This document shows, piece by piece, positions 26,125-34,179 of a DNA stretch of 64,000 nt. The position numbers were made by a program, and so were the translations under genes. Each line of letters starts with the position of its first letter. The first letter of the stretch is position 1. The stretch comes from Clostridia bacterium (GTDB lineage Bacteria; Bacillota; Clostridia; CAKSNL01; HGM11501). The notes below the pieces were generated by a model. That model saw nothing but the letters and a program-made list of their open reading frames with translations, did no database searches and was not told where the DNA came from. The stretch lies in NCBI GenBank assembly GCA_900766735.1, contig CAAFWO010000007.1:17261-81260 (forward strand), read 5' to 3'.

Positions 26125-27324
26125 ATGTTAAGTAAGCTTAAAGCGATCATAGCAAAAGCGAATAAGACAGCGGTCATCTTAGCCGTTATGCTTGTGCTTT
26201 CCGGCATATCGCTGAACAGCTATATTTATGATGACACGATTCAGGTTCACATAAATGTAGACGGAGTGACGGTGAAAACTGTTAACACCAAAGCCGGCAC
26301 CGTCGGAGATATTTTGGCAAACGAAAACATCTCGCTGGAGCAGGGCGACGTGGTTAAGCCTCAGGCGGACACGAAGCTTCTTACTTCAGGCACGGTATCG
26401 GTAAACAAATTAAAGAGCATCACCGTTTACAACGGTGACAGCGTGCACAGCGTGAAGACCTCGGCGGCAACAGCCCAAGAACTTGAAAAGTCCGGCGCTG
26501 TTGGCCTTATGCCGACGGACAGTGTTATGGCAGAGACGGAAAGAATAGCGGACGGCGGAGAGTATGAGGTAAAAAATGCGTTTTTGATAAACGTACACGC
26601 CGATTCGATGACCTATCCGGTTTATTTGAGCAAGGGCACAGTTGCGGACGCGATCAAGGCCGCAGGCGTCACGATGGACGCAGACGATCTTTGCTATCCC
26701 CTTGCCAACGTTGAGCTTTGGGACGGGATCGTGATCAGGGTGACGAGGGTATCCACGGTCCACACCACTGAAAACGCAGAGATACCCTATAAAACAGAGA
26801 AGATCGAAAACAAATATTTAAAGCCCTCCGAGCAGGTCGTAACAGTTGAAGGCGCTGCCGGAGAAAAGGTCATAAACAAGGTCATCACATATCACAACGG
26901 AGTGGTATACAGTGAGATCGTGACGGAGAACGTTGTCCGCCCCGCGGTGAACAAAGTCGTTGAGTGCGGAGTATGGAACTTAAAAAGAAGCGGACTTAAC
27001 TCTGCGGCATCCATTGGCACAGTCAACGGCCATGACTACAGCATGGTGATAAGTGCAACCGCAACGGCATATTGCGACAAGGGCACGACGGCGAGCGGAT
27101 TAAGATCGCAGGTCGGCGTTGTGGCGGTCGACCCGAGAGTTATTCCCTTGGGAACAAGGCTTTATATCGAATCCGCCGACGGCTCATGGTCATACGGCGT
27201 CTGCGTTGCGGGCGACACGGGCGGAGCGATAAAGGGAAACAAAGTCGATTTATTCTATGATTCATACAATCAGTGCATTCAGTTCGGGCGCAGAGGCTGC
27301 AATATCTACGTTCTTGCTGACTAA
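26125..27324 (+). CDS. DUF348-G5-3D domain cell-wall protein (YabE-like)
   Basis: About 399 residues: N-terminal membrane anchor (about 13-33), ubiquitin-like DUF348 repeats (IQVHINVDGVTVKTVNTKAGTVGDIL near 40 and two further copies near 98 and 155), a G5 domain (KYLKPSEQVVTVEGAAGEKVI near 235), and a C-terminal 3D domain with AYCDKGTTASG, VAVDPRVIPLGTRLYI and CVAGDTGGAIKGNKVDLFYD carrying the three Asp residues. This is the YabE/resuscitation-factor-like architecture, thought to act on peptidoglycan. ATG 26125 is chosen for its CGGAGGAAAT; ATG 26050 has no ribosome site. Stands before a two-component system. Confidence 0.93.
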   Translation: MLSKLKAIIAKANKTAVILAVMLVLSGISLNSYIYDDTIQVHINVDGVTVKTVNTKAGTVGDILANENISLEQGDVVKPQADTKLLTSGTVSVNKLKSITVYNGDSVHSVKTSAATAQELEKSGAVGLMPTDSVMAETERIADGGEYEVKNAFLINVHADSMTYPVYLSKGTVADAIKAAGVTMDADDLCYPLANVELWDGIVIRVTRVSTVHTTENAEIPYKTEKIENKYLKPSEQVVTVEGAAGEKVINKVITYHNGVVYSEIVTENVVRPAVNKVVECGVWNLKRSGLNSAASIGTVNGHDYSMVISATATAYCDKGTTASGLRSQVGVVAVDPRVIPLGTRLYIESADGSWSYGVCVAGDTGGAIKGNKVDLFYDSYNQCIQFGRRGCNIYVLAD

Positions 27325-27334
27325 AGCATGGCAC

Positions 27335-27365
27335 AAAATGACGGCAAAGTTGCCGTCATTTTTTC
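27335..27365 (+). terminator. Terminator of the G5/3D gene
   Basis: AAAATGACGGCAA (27335-27347) and TTGCCGTCATTTT (27350-27362) followed by TTTC. GC-rich core, strong T tract. Confidence 0.92.
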
Positions 27366-27386
27366 TTAAAAATTTTATTTTATATA

Positions 27387-27415
27387 TTGAAGTTATAAAA
27401 AAAATGTGGTATGCT
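27387..27415 (+). promoter_or_regulatory. Sigma-A promoter of the two-component operon
   Basis: TTGAAG (27387-27392), 17 bp, TATGCT (27410-27415) with an upstream TGn extension. Confidence 0.65.
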
Positions 27416-27454
27416 ATAAATAATAACTTTTTTCAGAAGGATGAAAGATAAGTA

Positions 27455-28141
27455 ATGAAAATTTTGATTGTCGATGATGAAAAATTACTTGTAAAGGGCA
27501 TTAAATTCAATTTCGAGCAGGATGGCTATGACGTTGAGACCGCGTATGACGGGGAAGAGGCGGTAAAGCTTGCCAGGGATAAGTCGATCGACCTCATTAT
27601 TTTGGATCTGATGCTTCCGAAAATCGACGGGCTTGAAGTCTGCCGCATTATAAGGGATTTTTCGAGCGTGCCTATTATCATGCTCACCGCGAAGACCGAC
27701 GATATGGACAGAATCATGGGTCTTGAATACGGGGCGGACGATTATCTTACAAAGCCTTTTAACATACTGGAGTTAAAGCTCAGAGTCAAGGCAATCATCA
27801 GAAGAAGCGCGCAGAACACGGTGAGCAAGAAAAGCAGTGCGACGGTTATGCGCGGCGGCATCAAGCTTGACTATAATTTAAGAAGAGCGACAATAGGCGA
27901 CAAGACTGTGGAATTGACATCGAAGGAATTTGAGCTTATGGATCTTTTCATCACGAACCCCGGCAAGGTCTATTCGCGAGAGGCGCTTTTGGACATCATA
28001 TGGGGCTATGACTACCCCGGCGATAACAGGACGGTGGACGTTCACATAAGAAGATTGAGAGAGAAAATAGAGCCGAACGCCGCACGCCCGGAATATATTA
28101 ATACAAAGTGGGGAGTAGGTTACTATTTCAAGGAAGAATAA
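27455..28141 (+). CDS. OmpR/PhoB-family response regulator
   Basis: 228 residues. Receiver domain with acidic pocket VDDEK, phosphoacceptor Asp in LIILDLMLPKIDG (near 53), conserved Thr in MLTAKTDD and Lys in DYLTKPFN. The C-terminal winged-helix DNA-binding domain has ELTSKEFELMDLF and RTVDVHIRRLREKIE. It pairs with the adjacent histidine kinase. The start at 27455 has GAAGGATGAAAG upstream. Confidence 0.96.
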   Translation: MKILIVDDEKLLVKGIKFNFEQDGYDVETAYDGEEAVKLARDKSIDLIILDLMLPKIDGLEVCRIIRDFSSVPIIMLTAKTDDMDRIMGLEYGADDYLTKPFNILELKLRVKAIIRRSAQNTVSKKSSATVMRGGIKLDYNLRRATIGDKTVELTSKEFELMDLFITNPGKVYSREALLDIIWGYDYPGDNRTVDVHIRRLREKIEPNAARPEYINTKWGVGYYFKEE

Positions 28142-28208
28142 AGAAAAAGCCGCAAAGGCGCCGTTTCGTGAGAAGTTAAAGTCCGGTGCGAAAAGCGTTT
28201 TTTACGGA

Positions 28209-29603
28209 ATGAAGGCGCGGCTGATATTTACTTACATTATCGTTATATTAATTTCCGTCGTTGTCTTAAAATCCTATATTATGTCCGCGATGTCGGCCAG
28301 CCTTTATAACGACAACCGCGTTAATATGGTAACAAAGATAAACATTATCGCGACGGATATTTCGGGCGTTCCCGAGGAGGAGATCGCCGAGACGATGAAT
28401 GAGGATCTTGCCCAGCTTTCTATCGGCAAGGACAACCGCATAATCGTCACAAATTCGGACGCGTTCGTGATCTATGACAACACACCGAACGTTTATTCAA
28501 ATTCGACCGGCAAGGTGCGCTTAAGCCCGATGATATTATCCGCGCTCTCCGGCGAAAGCGGTTATAATAAAGCGCCGTACGACGGAGGGATAAACACCGC
28601 GGCGGCTGTTCCCGTGATGAAAAACGGGCTCGTGAGCGGAGCGGTCTATATCGAAAGCTCGGCGGACGAGATATATGCCGTTTTAACGTCGACGGGCAGG
28701 AGTATCAACTATCTTGCGGCAGTTTTGTGCCTTGCCGCCGGAATTATGAGCTTTGTGCTTGCCGGAATGTTCACCTCGCCCATTGAAAAGCTTATTAAAA
28801 AGGTCAGGGCGCAGAGCGAGGGGCGCAAGGTCAAGATCGACGGTGCGCCCAAGGGCGAGATCGGCGAGCTTGTCGAAAGCTTTAACGAGCTTATCGACGA
28901 GGTGGAAAGCGAGGAGGAAAAGAGGACGGCGTTCGTCTCCAACGCTTCGCACGAGCTTAAAACGCCGCTGAGCTCAATAAAGCTTATCTGCGATTCGCTC
29001 ATCTCGGCGGGGGACTCAGTGTCGCCCGATATGATAAAGGAATTTTTGGAGGATATGAACGAGGAGGTCGACCGCCTCACCGCGATCATCAACGACCTAT
29101 TGGATCTGACGAGAATGGACGCGTCGGCCTATAACTCCAACAAAACGTTCGTGACAGCGAACCTTAAAGACGTTATAAGCGGCGTTACAGGCGCGCTTTC
29201 AAAAATTGCGTGGCAGAACGGCGTCAACCTAAAGTTCTATAAAAATAACGACGTGTTCATACTTATGGAGCAGAACAAGATCTGGGAGGCCGTCTATAAC
29301 ATAACGGATAACGCGATAAAATACACTCCGTACGGAGGAAAAGTCGAGCTCTTTTTGGAGAAGGACTTAAACAACGCGATAATAACTATCGCGGACACGG
29401 GCATCGGAATCGCGAAGGAGGAGGTCGGCAAGATCTTCGACAGATTCTACCGGGTGGACAAGGCGCGCTCGCGCGAGACCGGCGGAACGGGGCTCGGCCT
29501 TTCGATTGCTCTTTCGGCGGTTGAAATGCACGGCGGCCATATTGATGTTGAAAGCGAGGAGGGCAAGGGAAGCGTGTTCAGGATATATCTTCCGCTTGCA
29601 TAG
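28209..29603 (+). CDS. Sensor histidine kinase
   Basis: At least 464 residues: two transmembrane helices (about 6-26 and 160-184) bracket an extracytoplasmic sensor domain, then HAMP, HisKA with phosphoacceptor His in FVSNASHELKTPLSSIKL, and a complete HATPase_c domain (N box NITDNAIKYTP, G1 DTGIGI, F box FDRFYR, G2 GGTGLGLSIA). It phosphorylates the upstream regulator. ATG 28209 has a poor ribosome site. The frame is open back to 28119, and ATT 28125, nine bases after GGGAG, would add a basic cytoplasmic head (SRKNKEKAAKAPFREK). The true start is therefore uncertain. Confidence 0.93.
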   Translation: MKARLIFTYIIVILISVVVLKSYIMSAMSASLYNDNRVNMVTKINIIATDISGVPEEEIAETMNEDLAQLSIGKDNRIIVTNSDAFVIYDNTPNVYSNSTGKVRLSPMILSALSGESGYNKAPYDGGINTAAAVPVMKNGLVSGAVYIESSADEIYAVLTSTGRSINYLAAVLCLAAGIMSFVLAGMFTSPIEKLIKKVRAQSEGRKVKIDGAPKGEIGELVESFNELIDEVESEEEKRTAFVSNASHELKTPLSSIKLICDSLISAGDSVSPDMIKEFLEDMNEEVDRLTAIINDLLDLTRMDASAYNSNKTFVTANLKDVISGVTGALSKIAWQNGVNLKFYKNNDVFILMEQNKIWEAVYNITDNAIKYTPYGGKVELFLEKDLNNAIITIADTGIGIAKEEVGKIFDRFYRVDKARSRETGGTGLGLSIALSAVEMHGGHIDVESEEGKGSVFRIYLPLA

Positions 29604-29608
29604 AAACT

Positions 29609-30511
29609 ATGAAAAAAATCACGGCTGTTTTTTTGACGCTGTGTATGACATTTCCCCTTATGGGATGTAACAGCAAAAAAGAAGAAATCAGTCTTTTCTA
29701 CGGCTCGTCGGACAAGCGGAGCCTGAGCGAGGAGACGGCCGTCATCGATGAGCCTTTAACGGTGGAGGACGAGGCGGAGACGGCGCTTGAAAAGCTTTTA
29801 TCCGGGCCGTCCGATCCGGAGCACACGAGGGTCATCCCCGAAGGGACGAACCTTATCAGCCTGCGCGTTAAGGATAAGACGGCGACTGTCAACCTGTCGC
29901 AGGAATTTGAAAAAAGCGACGGCAATGCACCGCGGCTTTTGGCGCTCTACAGCGTTGTTGCGACACTGTGCGCGGTGGACGGAATAAACCGCACGCAGAT
30001 TTTGGTGAACGGCAGACCGATGAAATATTCGTCGTCCGGCGAGGATATTGGCCTTTTATCGATGAACAACGTCGTGACAGACGACGAGATCAGAAGAAAC
30101 CAGACGGCGGTCGTCGAGCTCTATTTCGGCTCGGAGGACGGAACGGGACTTATTAAAGAGCAGAGAATGATCGACGTTAAGGACAACGAGAGCATTGAAA
30201 AGACGATAATAAACGAGCTTTTATCCGGCCCGTCGGGCGAGGGCGTCCGTTTGATTCCGTCCGATGTCAAGCTTTTGTCGATTGAGGCAAAGGATAAGCT
30301 AAGTTATGTCAACCTTTCAAAAGAGTTTGCGGCCATGAGTGAGGATAACGCATATATGGCTGTATATTCCGTTGTAAACACGCTCACCGGTCAGTGGCAG
30401 CAGTCGGAGGGTGTGCAGATCTTGATCGAGGGCGAGAGAACGGACAGCATCGGCGGAGTCGGGCTGTCGGAGCCACTTTCGTATAACGAAAATATTGTCA
30501 GGGGGAACTGA
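29609..30511 (+). CDS. Lipoprotein with two GerMN domains
   Basis: 300 residues. Lipoprotein signal (FPLMGC near 20). Two tandem GerMN repeats follow, each with the pattern ALEKLLSGPSDPEHTRVIPEGT ... VNLSQEF ... ALYSVVATL and TIINELLSGPSGEGVRLIPSDV ... VNLSKEF ... AVYSVVNTL. GerM-type domains occur in sporulation and germination proteins and in LpqB-like lipoproteins that cooperate with histidine kinases. Being next to the kinase, it may be an accessory sensor, as LpqB is for MtrB in Actinobacteria; this is inference. It starts five bases after the kinase stop, with a weak ribosome site. Confidence 0.9.
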   Translation: MKKITAVFLTLCMTFPLMGCNSKKEEISLFYGSSDKRSLSEETAVIDEPLTVEDEAETALEKLLSGPSDPEHTRVIPEGTNLISLRVKDKTATVNLSQEFEKSDGNAPRLLALYSVVATLCAVDGINRTQILVNGRPMKYSSSGEDIGLLSMNNVVTDDEIRRNQTAVVELYFGSEDGTGLIKEQRMIDVKDNESIEKTIINELLSGPSGEGVRLIPSDVKLLSIEAKDKLSYVNLSKEFAAMSEDNAYMAVYSVVNTLTGQWQQSEGVQILIEGERTDSIGGVGLSEPLSYNENIVRGN

Positions 30512-30513
30512 CC

Positions 30514-31398
30514 TTGAAGGCATTTTATAAAAGAATAGGCGCGCTCATATTTGCACTGGGGCTTTTATTAACTCCGGTATCGGCGAAGGACATAAGCGTT
30601 AACTATAACTTTTCGGACTCGGCGGAGCAGGGAAGGGTGCGCTATATTTCGCAGATCGAAAAAAACGATTATTACTATGAAGAATACTGGGGCAAGTACG
30701 CTTCATACAGCTCACACGAGTGCGGAACGGCCTGCATCTCCATGGCGCTCTCATATCTCGGGGTCACGGAAACGCCCGAGGAGCTTGGCGACTACTGGCT
30801 CGAAAAGGGCTACACCCAGGGTGTGCCGTTTTCGACCGTGTTTAACGATGTGCCGGGAGCGGAGGGCGGACACACATTTGATTTTGAGGCGGCCTATGAG
30901 CGCTATGAAAACGGCGGCTACAGCCCGGTCATCATCTATTTTACGAGAGAGTTAAACCCGTATCAGACCGGCAACAGGCATTTTGTTATGGTCGTCGATA
31001 AGACGGGTGATAACGAGTACATAGCGATCGACCCGGCGAGCGACGATATAAGAACCGTCACGGTCAAAAAGACAGAAAACGGCACACTTGTCGTCGGAAC
31101 AGAGGCAAAGGACGGCACTTTTCTCTCGGGCGAGATGACAGAGACGGAGCTTTGCTCGGCGCAGTATAAAGCCACCGGCGCGCCTGTGGCAAAAAAAGAG
31201 ACAAAGACCGAGGTTAAACAGGAAGTAAAGCAGGAGGAAAAACCGGAAGAAAAAATCGCGCCTCCCGAGCCTGTGACAGTGATGGCAGAACAGAAAACAC
31301 AGACCAAGGAAAAGCCGGCAGAGGCAGTTTCAAAAAAGCCCTATAACAGGGCGGCGAGCCTTTTGACCGCGGCAATAAAGAAAAGCTTAGCCGAATAA
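30514..31398 (+). CDS. Secreted C39-type cysteine peptidase-like protein
   Basis: 294 residues. A signal peptide (ALIFALGLLLTPVSA) precedes a papain-fold C39-like domain: catalytic Cys in HECGTACISMALSYLG (near 70), His in NRHFVMVVD (near 154) and Asp in YIAIDPAS. The C-terminal third is a Lys/Glu/Pro-rich low-complexity tail. It probably acts outside the membrane on peptides or peptidoglycan, target unknown. The start is TTG 30514, eight bases after GGGGG, two bases past the GerMN stop, so it belongs to the same operon. Confidence 0.82.
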   Translation: MKAFYKRIGALIFALGLLLTPVSAKDISVNYNFSDSAEQGRVRYISQIEKNDYYYEEYWGKYASYSSHECGTACISMALSYLGVTETPEELGDYWLEKGYTQGVPFSTVFNDVPGAEGGHTFDFEAAYERYENGGYSPVIIYFTRELNPYQTGNRHFVMVVDKTGDNEYIAIDPASDDIRTVTVKKTENGTLVVGTEAKDGTFLSGEMTETELCSAQYKATGAPVAKKETKTEVKQEVKQEEKPEEKIAPPEPVTVMAEQKTQTKEKPAEAVSKKPYNRAASLLTAAIKKSLAE

Positions 31399-31401
31399 AG
31401 A

Positions 31402-31439
31402 AAAACCTCTTCGCATATTTATATGTGCGGAGGGGTTTT
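31402..31439 (+). terminator. Terminator-like hairpin overlapping the sigK ribosome site
   Basis: AAAACCTCTTCGC (31402-31414) pairs with GCGGAGGGGTTTT (31427-31439) as 13 bp with two G-U pairs; the loop adds an ATAT/ATAT extension. The right arm contains the sigK Shine-Dalgarno sequence GGAGGGG (31429-31435) and ends one base before the ATG. Confidence 0.65.
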
Positions 31440-32120
31440 ATGTTTGCCTTTATATTATCGCTCATAAGAAGAATTTTTCTTTTGGGACATTTAGAGCACG
31501 GAAGCTTTCCGAAGCCTTTGTCCGAAAGCGAAGAAGCACTCCTGATCAAAAAATACACCGAGGACGGCGACACGGACGCTAAAAACGAGCTTATCGAGCA
31601 CAATTTAAGGCTCGTTGCGCATATCGTGAAAAAATATGCACAGAATAAAAATGACGCAGACGATCTTTTGTCGATCGGCACGATCGGGCTCATCAAGGGG
31701 ATCGACAGCTTCACGCCGGGAAAGAAAACGAGGCTTTCCACATATGCGGCAAAATGCATCCACAACGAAATATTAATGGTTCTGCGCGCGAAAAAGCACT
31801 CCGTGCCCGAGGTCTCGCTCTCGGAGGCTATCGGGAGCGACAAGGAGGGCAACGAGGTCACATTAATGGACATTATCCCGTCGGACTCCGATAATGTGGA
31901 GGACAACTATGAGAACCGCGCGGAGATCAAAAAAATGTATGATGGCATCAAAAACGTGCTCGAACCGAGGGAAAGAAAGATAATCTCGATGCGCTACGGA
32001 CTTTACGACGGCAAGGAGATACCTCAGCGCGAGATTGCGAAAATGCTCGGCATTTCACGGTCATATGTGTCAAGAATTGAGAAAAAAGCAGTCGAAAAAC
32101 TGCGTTCTTCCATGAAATAA
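31440..32120 (+). CDS. sigK: Sporulation sigma factor K (with pro-sequence)
   Basis: 226 residues. Mother-cell late sigma factor. Region 2 is seen as ELIEHNLRLVAHIVKKY, LLSIGTIGLIKGIDSF and LSTYAAKCIHNEILM, and region 4 as EREKIISMRYGL-like and PQREIAKMLGISRSYVSRIEKKAVEKL. The N-terminus (MFAFILSLIRRIFLLGHLEHGSFPKPLS) aligns with the hydrophobic pro-sequence of Bacillus pro-sigma-K, so processing by an SpoIVFB-type protease is expected, unlike Clostridioides difficile. The gene is intact with no skin element. ATG 31440 follows GGAGGGG; GTG 31425 is rejected because it lies inside the ribosome site region. Confidence 0.93.
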   Translation: MFAFILSLIRRIFLLGHLEHGSFPKPLSESEEALLIKKYTEDGDTDAKNELIEHNLRLVAHIVKKYAQNKNDADDLLSIGTIGLIKGIDSFTPGKKTRLSTYAAKCIHNEILMVLRAKKHSVPEVSLSEAIGSDKEGNEVTLMDIIPSDSDNVEDNYENRAEIKKMYDGIKNVLEPRERKIISMRYGLYDGKEIPQREIAKMLGISRSYVSRIEKKAVEKLRSSMK

Positions 32121-32152
32121 TTAAGAAAAGTGATTTTTGTTAAAAAAAGCTA

Positions 32153-32181
32153 TTGATTTTTATCGTTCTATGGCATATACT
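32153..32181 (+). promoter_or_regulatory. Sigma-A promoter of acpP-rnc
   Basis: TTGATT (32153-32158), 17 bp, TATACT (32176-32181). Confidence 0.75.
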
Positions 32182-32216
32182 AATAAGCAATAAATGAGAA
32201 CGAAAGGAAGAAACTT

Positions 32217-32438
32217 ATGGAATTTGAGAAAATAAGAGATTTGATAGCAGAGCAGTTCGGAGTAACGCCGGATTCCGTTACGGAGGACACGGCATTTAAG
32301 GATCTTGGGGACTCTATGGATCTTATTGAGCTTATCATGGCGCTTGAAGAGGAATTCGATCTTGAGATCGACGACGAACAGACAGACAAGATCAAAACTG
32401 TCGGAGACGCCTGCGAATACATAAGGCAAAATTCATAA
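32217..32438 (+). CDS. acpP: Acyl carrier protein
   Basis: 73 residues, acidic four-helix bundle. The phosphopantetheine Ser lies in [25 protein letters not shown]; the usual DSLD reads DSMD here, a conservative change. It carries acyl chains in fatty acid synthesis. The acpP-rnc order is common in Firmicutes, but the usual plsX-fab genes are not directly upstream. The ribosome site is AAAGGAAG. Confidence 0.95.
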   Translation: MEFEKIRDLIAEQFGVTPDSVTEDTAFKDLGDSMDLIELIMALEEEFDLEIDDEQTDKIKTVGDACEYIRQNS

Positions 32439-32450
32439 AAAGGTGATTTG

Positions 32451-33128
32451 ATGGAATCTTTAGAAAAGGCCATAGGCTACAGCTTTAAAAATCCGCATCT
32501 GGCAAAGACGGCGCTGACTCACAGCTCCTATGCAAACGAGCACAAAACGGAAAGCTATGAAAGGCTTGAGTTTTTGGGCGACTCGATCCTTTCGGTCGCG
32601 GTCAGTGAATATCTTTACAAGAGCTATCCCGAAATGCCGGAGGGCGTTCTCACCAAGGTGAGGGCGGCGTCCGTCTGCGAGCGGTCGCTCCATATCGTTG
32701 CGGAGAGGCTGGGGCTCGGAAGGTTTCTTTACCTAAATAAGGGTGAGGAGCTTTCGGGCGGAAGAGAGCGCGTTTCGATACTGGCGGATATTGTGGAGGC
32801 GTTGCTTGCGGCCATATTTTTGGATTCCGATATGGAAACGGCGAAAAAATGGGTCATGACAAACCTTAAGGACATAATCGATATGGCGGTTTCGGGAAAG
32901 GCTTTCATCGACTATAAGACGGAGCTTCAGGAATATGCCCAGAGCAGGGACAACTGCGAGGTGTTATATAAGCTCACGGGCGAATCCGGGCCCGCGCATT
33001 TAAAACGCTTTGAATATGATGTTCTGCTCGGCGGAAAAGTGATGGGAAGCGGCTCCGGCACGAGCAAGAAGGAGGCCGAACAGATGGCGGCAAAGGCCGC
33101 GATGGAGGCTCTCCGTGAAAAAAGCTAA
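32451..33128 (+). CDS. rnc: Ribonuclease III
   Basis: 225 residues: endonuclease domain with the signature ERLEFLGDSILSVAVSEYL (near 37-55) and the second acidic motif ADIVEALLAAIFLD (near 107), followed by a double-stranded RNA-binding domain (DYKTELQEYAQ ... GSGTSKKEAEQMAAKAAMEAL). It processes rRNA precursors and structured mRNAs. ATG 32451 lies five bases after AGGTGA; TTG 32448 is an alternative. It overlaps the next gene by 14 bp. Confidence 0.97.
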   Translation: MESLEKAIGYSFKNPHLAKTALTHSSYANEHKTESYERLEFLGDSILSVAVSEYLYKSYPEMPEGVLTKVRAASVCERSLHIVAERLGLGRFLYLNKGEELSGGRERVSILADIVEALLAAIFLDSDMETAKKWVMTNLKDIIDMAVSGKAFIDYKTELQEYAQSRDNCEVLYKLTGESGPAHLKRFEYDVLLGGKVMGSGSGTSKKEAEQMAAKAAMEALREKS

Positions 33129-34104
33129 CATTCCCATTTTCGTGGCGCACAAGGGTTGCCCGAACGACTGCGTTTTCTGTAACCAACGGCGCATCACCGG
33201 AACGGACGGGACGATGGACGCTCAAAAATGCGAGGCCATCATAAAAGAGTGGATGGGTTACATTTCCGGCGAGGCGGAGATTGCCTTTTTCGGCGGAAGC
33301 TTCACGGGTATCCCGATCGGGGAGCAAAATGCTCTTTTATCCGTCGCTTCGTCGTTTGTGGACGGGGAAAAGATTACCGGCATCCGCCTTTCGACAAGGC
33401 CTGATTACATAAGTGACTCCATTATCGAAAACTTGTTAAAATATAAGGTGACGGCGGTAGAGCTCGGCGCGCAGTCGACCGACGATGAGGTGTTAAAAAG
33501 ATCGCACCGCGGCCATGACAGAGAGGACATTATAAGAGCGTCAAAGCTTATAAAGGAGGCCGGCATTAAATTAGGTCTTCAGATGATGACGCACCTTCCC
33601 GGGGCTGACGATGAAAAGGATATTGCGACCTGCTTGGACTTTATTAAAATGAAGCCATCCGAGGTCAGGATCTATCCGACGGTAGTGCTTCGCGATACCG
33701 CGCTTTACGATATGTATAAAAAGGGCGAATATGTTCCAGAGACTATAGCGGAGGCGGCAGAACTTGTGGCGGTGCTGACTGAGGAGTTTGAGAGCGCCGG
33801 CATAAGCGTGATAAGAACGGGGCTTCAAATGTCCGAAAGCCTTGAGGCAAGCTTCGTTGCCGGGCCTTACCATCCGGCCTTCGGCGAGATGGCAAAAAGC
33901 AGGCAGATCTTAAACCGTATCAAAAAATACATTGGCGAAAACAGGCCCGAAGCCATTGTGATCTCGTGCGAGGAAAGGGCAAAGTCAAAGCTTTACGGGC
34001 AAAAAAGGGAGAACATTAAAGCTCTTGAAAAGCTTTGCCCGGTAAAAGTCGTATCAGCGCCTTTCGGGAGTGGTATTTTAATAAACGGATATAAAATATA
34101 TTAA
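33115..34104 (+). CDS. Elp3-like radical SAM protein
   Basis: 329 residues starting at GTG 33115 inside the end of rnc. Radical SAM cluster CPNDCVFC (CxxxCxxC, near 15-22), the GG motif FFGGSFTGIP, and RLSTRPDYI and VELGAQSTDDEVL typical of the Elp3/MiaB-like fold. No acetyltransferase domain is present, so it is the short bacterial Elp3-like form often found beside rnc and smc. Probably an RNA-modifying or other radical enzyme; substrate unknown. Ends at a terminator. Confidence 0.9.
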   Translation: MKKANIPIFVAHKGCPNDCVFCNQRRITGTDGTMDAQKCEAIIKEWMGYISGEAEIAFFGGSFTGIPIGEQNALLSVASSFVDGEKITGIRLSTRPDYISDSIIENLLKYKVTAVELGAQSTDDEVLKRSHRGHDREDIIRASKLIKEAGIKLGLQMMTHLPGADDEKDIATCLDFIKMKPSEVRIYPTVVLRDTALYDMYKKGEYVPETIAEAAELVAVLTEEFESAGISVIRTGLQMSESLEASFVAGPYHPAFGEMAKSRQILNRIKKYIGENRPEAIVISCEERAKSKLYGQKRENIKALEKLCPVKVVSAPFGSGILINGYKIY

Positions 34105-34130
34105 ACGCGGAGTGAAGTCTTCGCGTTTTT
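34103..34130 (+). terminator. Terminator of rnc operon
   Basis: AAACGCGGAG (34103-34112) pairs with CTTCGCGTTT (34119-34128) with one G-U pair, then TT. Confidence 0.75.
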
Positions 34131-34131
34131 C

Positions 34132-34160
34132 TTTACAAGATAATTATAATGTGCTATACT
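34132..34160 (+). promoter_or_regulatory. Sigma-A promoter of the AEC transporter gene
   Basis: TTTACA (34132-34137), 17 bp, TATACT (34155-34160), immediately after the preceding terminator. Confidence 0.75.
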
Positions 34161-34179
34161 TTATTCGGAAGTGATTATT

